From the NCBI GenBank assembly GCA_037893245.1, contig JBAIAA010000261.1, positions 2,170,001 to 2,234,000 of the forward strand: a stretch of DNA of 64,000 bases, read 5' to 3'. Source of the DNA: Crossaster papposus (lineage: Eukaryota; Echinodermata; Asteroidea; Velatida; Solasteridae). The stretch's first letter is position 1; the number at the start of each line of letters is the position of its first letter. Below the pieces are notes generated by a model. The model had not been told where the DNA came from, did not search any database, and saw only the letters and a program-made list of their open reading frames with translations. The translations under genes and the position numbers were made by a program. Of the stretch, positions 1-11,617 are shown one piece after another.

Positions 1-484
1 GTAAAGTTTTTTGGTTTTTTTCGAAATTAAAAACAGATGACAAATAAACACATTATGAGCAAGGTCGACGCGTAATATCACACGCGCCCTAAAAAAGGCC
101 CCACGCGAAAAAATATCTGCAAAAACATAGACAAAATTAGGTATTGGCATTTTGTAGTAGTTGCATTATCAAAAAATAATGTTTTTAATAAAAAAAATAC
201 ATTTTTCGATGAAAAATAATCACACGACTGGGTCCGGTAAATTACAGAAAAATCTGGCGCAGACTGAACTGTTTAAAATGTATTATTTTATTGTCAATAT
301 AGGGCGCTATTCATTTATTCTTTTATTTTAGGCATAATTCGGGCGTGTTTTTGTCGTAGATTTTCTCTTTTCTAAACAGTTCGTGGATGTAAAGCTATTT
401 CTGTTCGGGACATCATAATATTAGATCTGGAAACTGCAAAGAATTATACATTTCTGCACAACAGACCATTAAATCTCGTCCCAC
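1..484. other. AT-rich intergenic DNA
   Basis: I see no gene, RNA gene or repeat here. The DNA is AT-rich and the short open frames have no recognisable composition or motif. Confidence 0.5.
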
Positions 485-729
485 TAGGGGCCTTTTCGGA
501 ACCGTTGCTTCGTCTTTGGCTTTGGCTTCGCCTCCGAATTCCGAAATACTGAGAAGCAAATAGAAATGGAAGAAAATTGAAATAGTCTAACTTCTGGGTT
601 CACATCAATCGAGTGAATGTTTCTGAAGTACAACAGGCGTCAGAATGTGGCTGGAGATCGTGCAGTTGGAAATCAAAAATCGCCTTAAGCCAAAGACGAA
701 GACGAAGCCAGGGATTCGAAAAGGCCCTA
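485..729. mobile_element. MITE-like element, family 1, copy 1
   Basis: The ends are inverted copies of each other: TAGGGGCCTTTTCGGA on the left and, reverse complemented, TAGGGCCTTTTCGAATC on the right. The inner arms continue with a diverged CTTCGTCTTTGGCTT motif. A second copy of the same body lies at about 35016-35252 and shares the central GAATGTTTCTGAAG and CAACAGGC words. It has no coding capacity. Two copies with matching inverted ends make a small non-autonomous DNA transposon likely; the superfamily is unknown and no clear target duplication is visible. Confidence 0.65.
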
Positions 730-1600
730 TGATCCCACGGACTTGAATTGACTCAAGAGTTGGTTGAGTACTGATTGGCCATTGGCTGGACTGATTCGTT
801 TCAAGGTCTTGTATTCAGGAATGCATGGCTATGTTAGGGATGTGTTGGCCATGCATAATAACCGCCACCCACGCTAGTTTGTTTAGCAGAATAATACGAA
901 GTTTCTTGTAAACACTGAAACATGATGGACTTCACACTCGATTCGCAAAAAGTATGAACGTCATTTTCGCAACGAATAAATTTGTCACATCGCGCTGCGA
1001 ATTATTCGCGCCCAGTGTTTTTTTTATTTGTTATATATATATTGTAAACTTTAAAGAGGGTAGTTCTTTTCAGTTAACAAACTGCTTTCCAACAGCCCTC
1101 TAATTATAAGAATTACTTATCACTATACCATTTCATAAATATATTATTTTAAACAATTTGAAATATTAGGGCCTATTTAAAAATTGATAGATTAAGAAAC
1201 ACATAGAATTAAAATGGATACAAACATGTAAAGAGTTTAAACTGGTTAATAGCATTTAAGAAGAATTATTGCACTTTTAAACAATACAAATGATGTACGT
1301 ACAGATACAGATACATGCTTGGGTCTAATCATGCTACCATGCAGCAGATAGCCACACAGTACATGTAAGTTAAACTCTGGAAGTGCCGCATTAACCATTA
1401 AAATAAAAAACACAACCACCTCCAAGGCCCAAGCATGTACACACAAAAATCATGACAAATGCAAATAGACTACACAAATATAATTAAGTTTAGTTAAAAT
1501 ATGGGTTTTTTTAGGTTTAGTTTGAAGGTCGTTAAGGATGGAGAGTTAGTAAAGTATAATAGCTTTAGTATAATTCGCACGATTAAAATTCGCATCGCAT
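730..1600. other. AT-rich DNA without a recognised gene
   Basis: Nothing recognisable apart from a short TA-rich run near 1033-1042. The minus-strand open frame at 1246-1446 is hydrophobic but has no motif or family resemblance, and I do not call it. Confidence 0.4.
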
Positions 1601-1604
1601 TCGC

Positions 1605-1850
1605 ATGAGGTATATAAACCGGCCTTCAGTCTGATGTTCATATCCATCTAAACTCGAAGGATTTCAAGTGTTAGGCGAGAACCTCACGTCTTCTACATTC
1701 TTTGAATTAGAACTTATTAATCTACTTTATTCTTTGCTAAGTGACGTGTATAGTACAACTATAGCGACAATAAACAGCCGCCGTATATAATATAGCCTAT
1801 TGGTTTGTTACTTTGTCTTTAGTTTGGCGAGGACGCCGTACTCTTTAATA
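1605..1850 (+). promoter_or_regulatory. possible LTR-like promoter region
   Basis: A good TATA box (GTATATAAAC, about 1610-1619) is followed by AATAAAC near 1770 and by TTTGGCGAGGACGCC near 1821. The last resembles the primer-binding region just inside a Gypsy-type LTR. This order (TATA, polyadenylation-like signal, PBS-like word) is what the end of an LTR looks like. I find no second LTR and no gag/pol nearby, so it would be a solo or truncated LTR. It may be chance. Confidence 0.3.
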
Positions 1851-1875
1851 TACACTATCCGCATCACGTAGGAGT

Positions 1876-2145
1876 AAGGTTCAACATGAACATTAAAAAG
1901 ATCTAATGTGGAACTAACAATGCGAATATGCATGGTTGAAATTGCGAAGAAGTAAGATGGAACAATGACATTAAGCATGATTCATGGTCAAGATCGAACG
2001 TCAAAATTAACAAGGTGGAACATTCACTTTGACAAGGAGAAACTTCCACATTGCGAAATTATGCAACTTCCAACGTTAAAATTGCTAAGATCGAACGTTC
2101 ATATTGCAAAGATTGAGCATTGATATTAAAAAGGTTAACATTGAA
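1876..2145. repeat. degenerate short tandem repeat
   Basis: A loosely repeated word like GAACATTCAAATTGC plus AAGAT(C) recurs roughly every 25-30 bases (for example GATCGAACGTCAAAATT, GGAACATTCACTTTG, GATCGAACGTTCATATTGC). It is strongly diverged and non-coding. Confidence 0.45.
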
Positions 2146-2149
2146 ATGC

Positions 2150-2875
2150 CGTTCTATATAGGGCCACCGTACACCTTAGCTGTTTAAACCATGTTTAAAT
2201 CTATATCGATGTCGAATAGGTTTTCCAATATTAAAATTACTTTATTGTCTTTAAAAAATTTTTATTAAAAGTAAAGGTAGCTCCTATAAACACGTACTTT
2301 GGACAAATCTTTCCCTTCAACTCGACTCGACATTATATTGTACTAACTCTTCTTATCTTTGCAAACTCGTAGAACCGCCACGCGTAACCATCAAGTAAAA
2401 TTCCCAGAATTTAAAGGCCTTAAATTCAGCTCTGACACACCGACAATATGGGCACAACCGTAACAAAATACTACTTACCACAGCATCATCATTTGATTCG
2501 ACAATAACCGACTTGGTTCCTGTGATCGCGCTGATTATCAATAAACACAACAGAAACATATTTCCTGTTGTTAACTTCAAACTGATAAGCAAATGCCTCG
2601 TATCGCGGATAGCGACTACCTCCAAGTTTAGAGTCTTAGTATCCAATGAGACAGTTCATATTTTAGGCGACTGGATCTGTACTTTTTTTATTCGCAACCC
2701 ACGCACGAAGTGTATCCCTGGGTAATCCGCTCAGTGGTGGTTCTCATCAAATTGTTTGGGCTAGCTTACTCGAGCCTATATTAAGCAATAATGCTTTCAA
2801 CAAACCTTTGTTATTGTAGTCCTTGCTCGCTTGACAAAATAATGTGAACAAAGATTCCCATGGTTGCTTTATACA
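2150..2875. other. intergenic DNA
   Basis: Overlapping open frames occur on both strands but none has a recognisable domain. I see no RNA gene or repeat here. Confidence 0.35.
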
Positions 2876-2879
2876 ATTC

Positions 2880-3140
2880 TATAACTGACATACAGATCTT
2901 TGTCCTTTGGTTGGTGGAACTTACATCACGTAGCATTCATTATTACTCCCATTCAGAACGTGGCTTAAAAATGGGATTTACTATTCAACAGTTAGAATCA
3001 TCCTCGTCCTCAGAGCTGTTGAACTGTCGGCCCTCACTCCCGAAACCCGGGGAAGATGTGTGCTGCTCATACAGAACCATGACGGCCAGCGACGTCAACA
3101 AATGAGCCAACGTTCGCGGATCTGTATGTCAGTTATACAA
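2880..3140. mobile_element. short inverted-repeat element (candidate MITE)
   Basis: The word TATAACTGACATACAGATC (about 2880-2898) reappears in inverted orientation at about 3120-3139, enclosing about 220 bp. The interior has an open frame with a serine-rich stretch but no recognised domain. The inverted ends suggest a small foldback element. No second copy is visible in this window, so confidence is low. Confidence 0.35.
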
Positions 3141-3144
3141 ATAC

Positions 3145-5028
3145 AACAATTGTGTGGTTATTTTTCTCCCATTCCACTCTGAGCCACTCAATATTTATTT
3201 AAAAATAATACTAATGATGCTGATTTGATAGAATTACGAACAAGTCACTCTAGAGAGGGGTGTTTTCTCGGTCGGTGCAGTCAATATCTATAGTATTAGT
3301 ATACAGTCCTCAACAGTTAGTAATCAACGTTTCAATTAGTGTTCAATTGAGTGTTCAAGAACATTTTATAATCTTTTATTATGATACAAGCAAGATGATG
3401 CAAGTTCACATACGACTGGTCAGAGCATGATGACTGGTCAGAGCACACACATAATTGCTCAGAGCATGGATGAATAAGAACTGCCCAGAGTTACAAATCA
3501 TACTAGTAGTGTCATCATTTACTTTTGCTTTATTCTGGATCATAAGAAGCTCCGCTGATCTCCATGTATGTATAAAGTCTCGGAAGTCTGGATTGATCAT
3601 TGGTCATTACAAGCTTTACAAAAGAAGCTACGCACTGGTTTAAGATCCCCCCCCCCTCCCTTCCTTCATTTTGTCTTGGTCATTGTGTTCCCCGAATCTC
3701 AGGAATTCTTTATAGATATGTTTGTGTTATAGTCCGGAGTGTGTATAGGCATGGAGCTAAACAGGAATTAGCACGGAGGTCACACACATTTTAATCTGAT
3801 TCTCACTGGCCAGACATATGAAGTAATATATGGGACCGCTGTCTTGCCTTTGTATTTAATTATCGCCATCGTCGATTCGCTGGTTAGACTTATTGATAAG
3901 TAGCCTACAGGGAACCCTGGGGTCGTATTTTGGCGCTCCTCGACCACTGAGAGCTGTTTCTAACGTCATAAGTTTGACACGTGATCACAGCACAACCAAG
4001 GCCACCAAAACGCTCACCCAATAGCCGACGATCCGACTGAAATAGCTGTTTAATAGCTCCATAATGTAAAGGGACAATAGGGGTAGGGAGTCCCCTCTAC
4101 CCGAAATCGTGCTTGGTATATTTAAATGTGTGGAGTCCCAACCAATCAAGTTCTACAAAATCGTTAAAATAGAGTCAATTAAAAGTACACGAAATATATA
4201 TATATATAAAATTTATTGTTAGGTTTCCAATACTCAAGATTGAAAAAAAACGGTCGGGAGTGACATTTATATTTTATAAATTTCACTTCTCCTTATTTAA
4301 ATCAAAGTGAATTGAGGGTGACGACGTCAGATGAAACCTAAAAGAATACACAAACATAAAAAAGTACTCATGTAATTTACCACTCAGCTGTACTAATTTA
4401 ATGACCTATAGGGTATATCTAGAATTTAGAAAGGGTAATGAACCTCACAGTTAGCAGACTATAGGTATACAGTTGACTGACTTTTCGTAATACGAAAAAG
4501 AGGATGTACAGTGTTGGTTCAAACAAACAATTAACACAACAATTGGCCTACCCATGTACATGCTAAATGTGAACCTAAAACTTTAAAAACTTTGCGATTC
4601 GTGTACAACACGCGTTCAGTTTACACCCGAAGGAATTATGTATGGTGACTATTGAGCGTTGTCGTATCAATATCGCATCGACCCACCATGATACGTAATG
4701 CTGTTAACGACAGTAAACAGCCGTACAACCGTTGTTGGGTGACGCCGCTCAGTGTCTCGATAATAGTCTTGTTTACAACACTACTTTCGCAGTTTCAATT
4801 AATTACCAACAAATATTAACAAAGGGCAACATTTACAGGCCGACAGCGCGATCAGATTTTGTATAAGCTTGTGAATGTTTTTCTCAGATGAATTTAAATA
4901 CGAGAGTTGGTGAATTTGAATGGAAAATGTTTTCAAATAGCCGGGAAACCTATAAGTTCGCCCGATGTGAATCTCAAACCCACGCCCCGTGCTCTTTACC
5001 GACTGATATGCCAAGAGCATTAGATCAT
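3145..5028. other. intergenic DNA, no gene recognised
   Basis: The only simple-sequence features are a C-run near 3648 and a (TA)n run near 4193-4207. The short open frames overlap one another on both strands and none resembles a known family. Confidence 0.35.
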
Positions 5029-5495
5029 ATAGTCCAAAACCTGGAAATAGCTCATAACAAGCTGATTTTTTTCAGGATACGTCCAGGAATAGCTGTATAA
5101 CATACTAAAAGTCCCAAACAATCCCCCTTGAGCTCTCTCTAAAATACAAGATGGCGTCCAAAATGGCCGCCTGTTTTCAATTTTAAGCATAACTTTGCAA
5201 CCAAACGAGAAATACAAATTAAGTGTCTAAACATATGTTTTAAAGTATACAAGGAATCCAATAAAATCATTAACCAACGGAAAACCTCTAAGTATTTAAA
5301 ACCAAGATGGTGTCCAAGATGGTCCCGCCAATTGTCAAATGTTATCATAATGTTTGCAACCAAGCATGTAGGAAATACCAAAACAAAGATTCTACACAAA
5401 GAATCCAATAAAATCCTTATTTAAAATGTCAAAAACTCATAAATATCCATAATCAAGGTGTCCAAAATAACCGCCATTTTTCAATGTGTATCAGT
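5029..5495. repeat. left arm of the inverted repeat enclosing the rDNA relic
   Basis: The arm contains the words AAGATGGCGTCCAAAATGGC, CATACTAAAAGTCCC and AGCTCATAACAAGCTGA. All recur in inverted orientation at 12590-13025. Within the arm there is internal repetition: AAGATGG(C/T)GTCCAAPuATGG occurs at about 5150 and again at about 5307, with a weaker match near 5457. The two arms flank a decayed rDNA unit of about 7 kb. Confidence 0.6.
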
Positions 5496-5501
5496 ACTGG
5501 G

Positions 5502-5562
5502 GGAATCCTGCTTAGTTATATTCTTTATTTAAGCGGGTCCTCTTGCCCGACCCGATGTCGAT
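5502..5562 (-). pseudogene. 28S rRNA 5'-end fragment (decayed)
   Basis: Read on the plus strand this is GGGGGAATCCTGCTTAGTT, then TTTAAGCGGGTCCTCTTGCC. That is the antisense of the conserved first ~90 nt of animal 28S rRNA, whose antisense reads GAGGGAATCCTGGTTAGTTTC then TTCAGCGGGT. About 20 bases between the two blocks are missing. Only the 28S start is present; the gene is truncated where the flanking repeat arm begins. Its place upstream (on plus coordinates) of ITS2-like, 5.8S, ITS1 and 18S sequence in the same orientation supports the call. Confidence 0.6.
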
Positions 5563-6456
5563 GTTTTGTCATGTTTTTGTTTTTATCTCTCGCTTTCTAG
5601 GTCTGTCTCTCTCTCGCCCGCACGTGTGCCCGTCTGCACCACCAGCACCAGCGCTGGGTCAAAACAAACCGTCTCTCTCGTCTCTAACCGACGCACCTGT
5701 CTCATAGTTACTATCGTCGCGCAATGCGGCCGCCAGCGGCCCTCGGCTCGTAAATCGCTCCCCTTTCTCGAGACAGGGGACAACAAGCCACCATGGGTGG
5801 GGCGGATACCAAGCGTAGACCGGCCACGCCACGGCGTATTCCCCCTTGGAGCCACCCGGACAATTACGGTGGAGCCACACCAAGCCGAGCCGGTGCCCGC
5901 GAGCGCTTTTTCTTTCCGTACCACTAACGCGTCAATTTGCCCGTTTCATTGGAATGGGGCGACTTGAATAGAGACTTTTATAACTTTTTCTATAAGACCC
6001 TATCTAGATGAGATTATTAACCAATAATTTGGGTTAATAGAAAAAGGTATAAAAGTCGTGTATACGAAAAACTAGGGACTGTATACAATTAACTAGGGAC
6101 TGTATCTATTAATTTTGGTGAATTATGGCTGTCAACGTCATTGGTCTTCATATGTTCCGCGTGTATCAAAATCGATTCGTATTGAAGCGCGCGCTTTGGT
6201 CTCCATTCAAGTCGCCCAATTCGAATGAAACGGGCAAATTGACGCGTTAGTGGTACGGGAAAAAAAATCGCTGCCCGCGAAGGGGGGGGGGGGGGGGGGG
6301 TGGGGGGGGGGTGGGGGGGGACTGTGCCGCCTCGATCTGCCCACGGGTTAACATGTTTCGCTTTCCATCTGACACCTCTCTTCGCACTCCCCTTGTGCCG
6401 CCTGCAGCCAGTGTCTTTGCGGGGCCCGCACGGCGGCTGCCGGCCGGCGCTCTCGC
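5563..6456 (-). other. ITS2-like spacer with an inserted inverted repeat and poly-G
   Basis: This GC-rich DNA lies between the 28S start and the 5.8S stub, where ITS2 belongs. It contains an inverted repeat (about 5890-5975 and 6192-6282, sharing GCGTCAATTTGCCCGTTTCA) around an AT-rich centre, probably an inserted foldback element or the spacer itself rearranged. A G-run starts at 6281. The open frames across 5566-5967 are GC-rich shadows with no family resemblance. ITS2 is inferred from position, because spacers cannot be recognised by sequence. Confidence 0.4.
6281..6320. repeat. poly(dG) tract
   Basis: An almost pure G-run of about 40 bases broken by single T's. It has strong G-quadruplex potential. 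Its length is likely to vary between individuals and to be unreliable in the assembly. Confidence 0.9.
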
Positions 6457-6485
6457 GTCACGAGTGATCCACTGCCAAGAATTGT
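6457..6485 (-). pseudogene. 5.8S rRNA 5'-end stub
   Basis: The plus strand reads GAGTGATCCACTGCCAAG then AATTGT. The antisense of the start of 5.8S rRNA is GAGTGATCCACCGCTAAG then AGTTGT. Only about 25-30 nt remain and the rest of 5.8S is missing. Alone this would be weak, but it sits in the correct order and orientation between 28S and 18S relics. Confidence 0.5.
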
Positions 6486-8141
6486 TAGGCCGTGTTACGT
6501 CCCCGTTGTTCTGGTTGCCTGGTTGTACTTGACAGGGAACAGAATGACAATTCCCATACACAAAAATTGAACCACTGCGAATTCAAAAATCCATCTTGTT
6601 GGTGCAAGGAAATGGAACAAAGGGGTGAAATTAGGCCTCGAAAGACCCGTTTTTTGGTCCTTGAATCGATGACGTCGCACAGGCACAGTATGTAGAGCCA
6701 TATTGACAAAAAGACAAGAAAAGTGACAATGAATTTATTTAGGCTAATAATAGTAGCCCCCACCCCCACTTACATTTCACAAATTGATATACATTTCGAA
6801 ATCATTTTGGTGAAAAGGATGCATCTTAAAAATATATTTAAACTATAAAAAGTTATGTCCCCATCCCATTATTTACGATCGATTTATAAAAGATGCGGCT
6901 TTCCATACAAAAGTGTGTCGATAGGTGGCGCACTATATGTAAACAAATGCATGCGCCATGCGTGAGTCAAATTTTCTCGTCAATTGGAGAGAATCATCAT
7001 TCAAGCTTCTGCCGATGGCACAGCTTCAGAAACCGCATTTGTGTGTGTGAAGAAGTAACTTAGCACCTGGAGAGTTATGAAAAAAGACTGACAAGTGTAA
7101 ATAACATGAAATTGGTGTATGAAAATCAATGCCACGACGCGACCAGCGCGGCGAAGGCGAATACACCCGATTTTGTACTATGGTCGGAGTTGTGTCGTCG
7201 TGTGTCGCTTTTTTTTTCACACGGGAGTTTTCACGGTCTGCAGCGAAAAGGACTTATTTGGAAAGTAAGAAAAAAAAAAGGTATGGAGCTATAGTATTAT
7301 ATTAACAAATATATTTGTCGTATTTTAGGCAAGGCTTTTTTTATTTTTTTTATTTTTTATATTAAGGCGCCAAAGAACACACGGCATCATCAACAACACA
7401 AATGCATCAGCACAGTGGTTCGCAATACTTCCCATAACCACAGAAGAATCGACCCAAAACTGTTAACCACCAAAGATGGTTTTTATTGCAAAGTATGGGG
7501 GAAGGGTCAGGCAGGGGATGTTTATACTCCTTCTACTATTCTACTAGGGTGCCTTATGTTATATAGTTCTAGCACTATCGTAATATTTTTTTGCCATTGG
7601 TGATTTGTATTGATATTTTTAGGCAACAGCGTAGTAGCTATCTGATTCCCTGAAAATGACAATACTCTGGACCTTTCACTCTTGGAACCTGGCTAGTATC
7701 AACCAGTATGGTTCCACGATCGATATGCAAATATTATTGTCAATGTGTCGGCCTGGGTATGTCTGGGAATCAGCTCGTCAACTGCGTTTTACAGGCAAGT
7801 TAAATTGCACCCAGAAATTCTCTTCTGATTAAAATATCTTTCTTGAATGAACAAATTACAGTTTTTGTTTTTATTTATTTTTTACAGCATATCTTCTGGA
7901 TCATTGGATGAAAATTTCAATCTGGAATTGGAGTAGCTCTTCAGTGTAGTACTTGACTGTACCGACATCACCAATTTCATTTACCGGGTGATGACACAGG
8001 AATAGACCCCATCTGAACAATTATATGTAGCTGTAAATAAACTGAATGTTCATTATTTTGTGCGAGTCATACATGTCACGCTGTGGTATTGGTCAGTTTA
8101 CTCCAATTGGTGCAACATTATGATAGAATTGTTTACTTGAG

Positions 8142-8391
8142 GATAAAAGCATGAATTTTGGCACACATTCAGAGTGTGTTATAAGAAAAATATTTGGCTC
8201 TCCGCTCTCGGGCCATCGTAGATTTGACCTTAGGAAAAATAGGGGTAGAATAAAATGCAATGGTAGCCATTTACAATTTTTTGAAAATGCCTGTTATATT
8301 GTTTCAAGGGGCAAATGTATAGGATGGCCCTATACATTTATATTCTAAAGACATAATATTTTGATTGTGTGACAAATTCCATGCTTTTATC
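8142..8391. mobile_element. MITE-like element, family 2, copy 1
   Basis: The ends GATAAAAGCATGAATTTTGG (left) and, reverse complemented, GATAAAAGCATGGAATTTGT (right) form an inverted repeat of about 25 bp. It also carries CACACATTCAGAG and TGGCCCTATA words that recur in a shorter relative at 43289-43418. It is non-coding. Confidence 0.55.
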
Positions 8392-8929
8392 ATTTTTACC
8401 ATGTTTGTTTAACCAATCTGCCTGACTTAACAGCAAGACTCCAATTTATGTATGCCAGTAGGCAGTATAGTATAGTCCTGAATTGTTTTGGCATGCTGTA
8501 TATTATTGCTAAATACCGACCACCTGTAGGAAGTACAATTGCCAATAAAGTATCCCATGTATAGCATAATATCAACCGAAATGTTTGTTTTGGAAAATTG
8601 TTGGTAAACTGAAATATTAACCTACCCTCTTTTACAGGCTTCATATGAAAATCATGACCAACTATAGGGTTCAAAGAAGTGCCAATTAGACCAGACTATA
8701 TTGAATGCAAAAATAGGTTACATTAAGTTTTTTGGAAAAGCCAACTGTCATTTTTACATTTAGGACAGATACTTCCATTTAGAACTCGTGTTGGGCGCAA
8801 TTCAGTCTTTCTGCGCGGCGCGAACTGCTGATATGCACGAACTGCTAATCTGCGCGAACCGTCCATCGCGTGCGCTGCTGTGATCTTGGGGAGGTACATG
8901 TAGGCCCGAATCGGATCGCGCTGCATTCG

Positions 8930-8975
8930 TTGTCGGTTGACCGTGCCTCAATTGGTTGACCGTGCCTCAATTGGC
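8930..8975. repeat. short tandem duplication
   Basis: The word GGTTGACCGTGCCTCAATTG occurs twice head to tail, followed by a third diverged start (GGCCGATGGTGCC). It is a local duplication of about 20 bp. Confidence 0.7.
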
Positions 8976-9301
8976 CGATGGTGCCACCACCAGTCGAATG
9001 CCTTCTATTTAGCTCTTCCATTTAGTTCCAATGCACGAGTAATTGGGGGGTTGTTCTGCAAAAGAGAAGTAAAAACTGAGAAATAGGCCGACGGTACTTG
9101 TGCAAATGCATTTTTGATAGCGCAGATTTAGAGACTGCGCCCAACATTCTGATTTTGGACCCCAAAAAGTATGTTATGTTCCATTTCCTGCATCCGACAA
9201 CATTGATTTTCGGATTCAGGACATCAATCTGAGTCGAATCCCAAACTGGTACCACGAATGTCATTTTTTGAGCATATTTTTGGGTCACGTAACACGGCCT
9301 A

Positions 9302-9684
9302 TGTGTGGGTTTCGTCTGTCGATCATCTTAATATGACCACGCGGAGATCAGTAAAAGAAAAGGCCATTAGGGCGGGAGCCGGAGCAACGGAGGACCGCTT
9401 GCCTCTACCGCAATCCCCGCCCTCCTTCCGAGCCCCGGCTTTCCGGGGCCCCGGTCGTCCGTACTGTCGGTACTCGCCGCGGCCGTGCCGTCTTCCTGCA
9501 GGGCACTGGCACAGACTGACCGTGGGCGGGCCGCCTCAAGACCCCGGTGTTGAGTCACTCCCACCTATACACCCAGAAGACAGCACGTTGGCCTGCCCTA
9601 CCGGAGCGGGGGCCGACCGGGGACACGCGACCAGCCCCCCCCCCCCCCCCCCCCCTCCCCCCTCCCCCGAGGGTCTCGCTCGGC
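9302..9684 (-). other. ITS1-like spacer (antisense)
   Basis: This GC-rich, compositionally simple DNA lies immediately next to the 18S 3' end, exactly where ITS1 belongs. It includes a pure C-run (about 9632-9652). Long open frames on both strands are products of the GC bias and the homopolymer (poly-Pro/poly-Gly) and are not genes. Identity is inferred from position. Confidence 0.5.
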
Positions 9685-10097
9685 AATGATCCTTCTGTAT
9701 GTTCACCCCTGGAAACCTTGCTGCGACTTTTACGTCCTCTAAAATAATGACCAAGTTCGATCGTCTTCCGGGCACACGAGCGAGGCACCGGTCAAGGGAC
9801 GGGACCTGCTGACCCCTTCAGTGTAGCACGCGTGCGGCCCCGGACATATATTAAGGGCATCATAGACCTGTTATTGCTTAATCTCGCGTGGCTGAACGCC
9901 ACTTGTCTCTCTAAGAAGTCTGCGCACAGCGCTGCGGCCGGCGCGACTATTTAGCAAGCCAGAGTCTCGTTCGTTATTGGAATTAACCAGACAAATCGCT
10001 CCACCAACTAAAAACGATCAGGCACTACCACCCACAGAATCAAGAACGTTCTCTCAATACGTCAATCCTCACTGTGTCCGGGCAGGATGAGTTTCCC

Positions 10098-10292
10098 CGT
10101 GTTGAGTCAAGTTAAGCCGCAGGCTCCATTCCTGGTGGTGCCCTTTCGTCGATTCCTTGAAGTTTTAGCTTTGCAACCATTATACTTTCCCCGGAACACA
10201 AAGACTTTGGTTTTTCGCAGACTGCCCACGCGTCATTTAAGTAATGCCGGCGGATCGCCAGTTGGCCTTATTTATGGTAATATGGGCGGTAT
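10098..10292. repeat. 18S segment duplicated at insertion, left copy
   Basis: The 18S stretch from GTTGAGTCAAGTTAAG to GGGCGGTAT ends directly against the inserted array. Nearly the same stretch is present again at 11618-11797, so the array is flanked by a direct duplication of about 180-190 bp of 18S. Confidence 0.75.
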
Positions 10293-11617
10293 ACTTTGTG
10301 CACAGAGTTTAAAGACGTCTTTAAAAAACATTATCCCTCTCAAAATCTTAAAAGTGGATACCTTTATTGCAGAATCTGAAAGAACAAGCTACAGGGCACA
10401 CCTAATTTTGGATAAGGCTAAATCGGTCAATAATGTCCAGCCTCGACAATAATTACACTTTCCTCCGTATACTTTGTGCACAGAGTTTAAAGGCGTCTTT
10501 AAAAAACATTATCCCTCCCAGAATCATAAAAGTTGAAATTTTTAGTGCAAAATCTGAAAGAACAAGCAACAGGGCACACTTAATTTTGGATAAGGCTAAA
10601 TCGGTCAATTAATAATGTCCAGCCTCGACAACTCAAAAATTACACTTTAATTCTTCTCCGTATACTTTGTGCACAGAGTTTAAAGGCGTCTTTAAAAAAC
10701 ATTATCCCTCCCAAAATCATAAAAGTTGATATTTTTATTGCAGAATCGGAAAGAACAAGTTACAGCAGCCAATTTTACAAAACCTTACGCAATTGCGCAA
10801 GCCCTCTTGCGCCACAAAATATTGCGTAAGCTGCGCCACTTTCGTTTGCTGCGCAATATTTCGCTTACGACAGTTTCACGAAAGTTTGACAGTGCGTAAG
10901 TCCACGGTTTACGCAACAAATTATGGCGTAGCTTTCGCAGTCAGTAATTTAGGTGGCGTAAGATATGGCGTAGCGACTGAAAATGACCTATTTTACCAGC
11001 AAATCGTAATTGACGTGGAGCCCGTCATTGCTCAAAGATGAAAGACACTCACAGCCAATATGATTGAAGTAAAGGAATTACTATTTTACCCGTGACAGAA
11101 TTTGTAATGTTGCCGCACGATTTCACGGACAAAACTACATGTATTTTCAAAATGGTGGGCGTATAGGTGGTACAACGACGATTTCACGAAAGAACACAAT
11201 GTACGCAAACAGTCGTCGTAAACGCTGTTTAAAACGTTGCGTAAGCCTTACGCAACTTTGGAAAATGGCGCAAGCTACGCACTTTTCGTGAAATCGGCTG
11301 CAGGGCACACTTCATTTTGGATAAGGCTAAATCGGTCAATTAATAACGTCCAGCCTCGACAACTCAAAAATTACACTTTTCTCCGTATACTTTGTGCACA
11401 GAGTTTAAAAACGTTTTTAAAAAACATTATCCCTCCCAAAAACATAAAAGTTGATATTTTTATTGCAGAATCGGAACGAACAAGCTACAGGGCACACTTA
11501 TTTTTGGATAAGGCTAAATCGGTCAAATAATAATGTCCAGCCTCGACAACTCAAAAGAACAAGCTACAGGGCACACTTATTTTTGGATAAGGCTAAATCG
11601 GTCAAATATTAATGTCC
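10293..11617. repeat. tandem array inserted in 18S relic, unit ~178-193 bp
   Basis: The unit begins ACTTTGTGCACAGAGTTTAA and ends near CCAGCCTCGACAA. Starts are at about 10293, 10471, 10664 and 11389, with a last partial unit at about 11548-11617. The third unit is split by the element at 10766-11300; without it the spacing is again about 187 bp. Units contain ATTATCCCTCCCAAAATCAT and GATAAGGCTAAATCGGTCAA. None of this is 18S sequence. I see no coding potential; the open frames here cross unit boundaries. Confidence 0.8.
10766..11300. mobile_element. 535-bp TIR element inside the array, TSD CAG
   Basis: It splits one array unit at AAGTTACAG/GGCACAC. The left junction is ...TACAG then CAGCCAATTTTACAAAAC, and the right junction is GTGAAATCGGCTG then CAGGGCACAC. 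The other array units carry the uninterrupted ACAGGGCACAC. The ends are inverted copies (CAGCCAATTTTAC against CAGCCGATTTCAC). The interior is dense in GCGTAAG/CTTACGC and TTTCACGAAA words that let it fold back. A 3-bp CAG duplication is the simplest reading. Non-coding, superfamily unknown. Confidence 0.8.

Larger units (their letters stand above)
6488..9299. mobile_element. candidate 2.8-kb terminal-inverted-repeat element in ITS1
   Basis: The left end GGCCGTGTTACGT (from 6488) is matched exactly in inverted orientation at the right end (ACGTAACACGGCC, to 9299). Both ends are bordered by TA. The element separates the 5.8S stub from ITS1-like DNA, where the two should adjoin. I recognise no transposase inside, and the interior open frames (for example near 7106, 7415 and 9022) resemble nothing. 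It contains a smaller MITE (8142-8391). The TA border suggests a Tc1/mariner-like or other TA-targeting family, which is inference from a 13-bp repeat. Confidence 0.45.

Noticed and set aside
9258-9788. Five overlapping GC-rich open frames with poly-Pro/poly-Gly
   Set aside because: They lie in antisense ITS1 and the 18S end; composition and a C-run keep the frames open.
10087-11530. Open frames with repeated LKNIIPPKNIKVD-type words
   Set aside because: They run across 18S relic and tandem-array units; the similarity is due to the array, not to a protein family.
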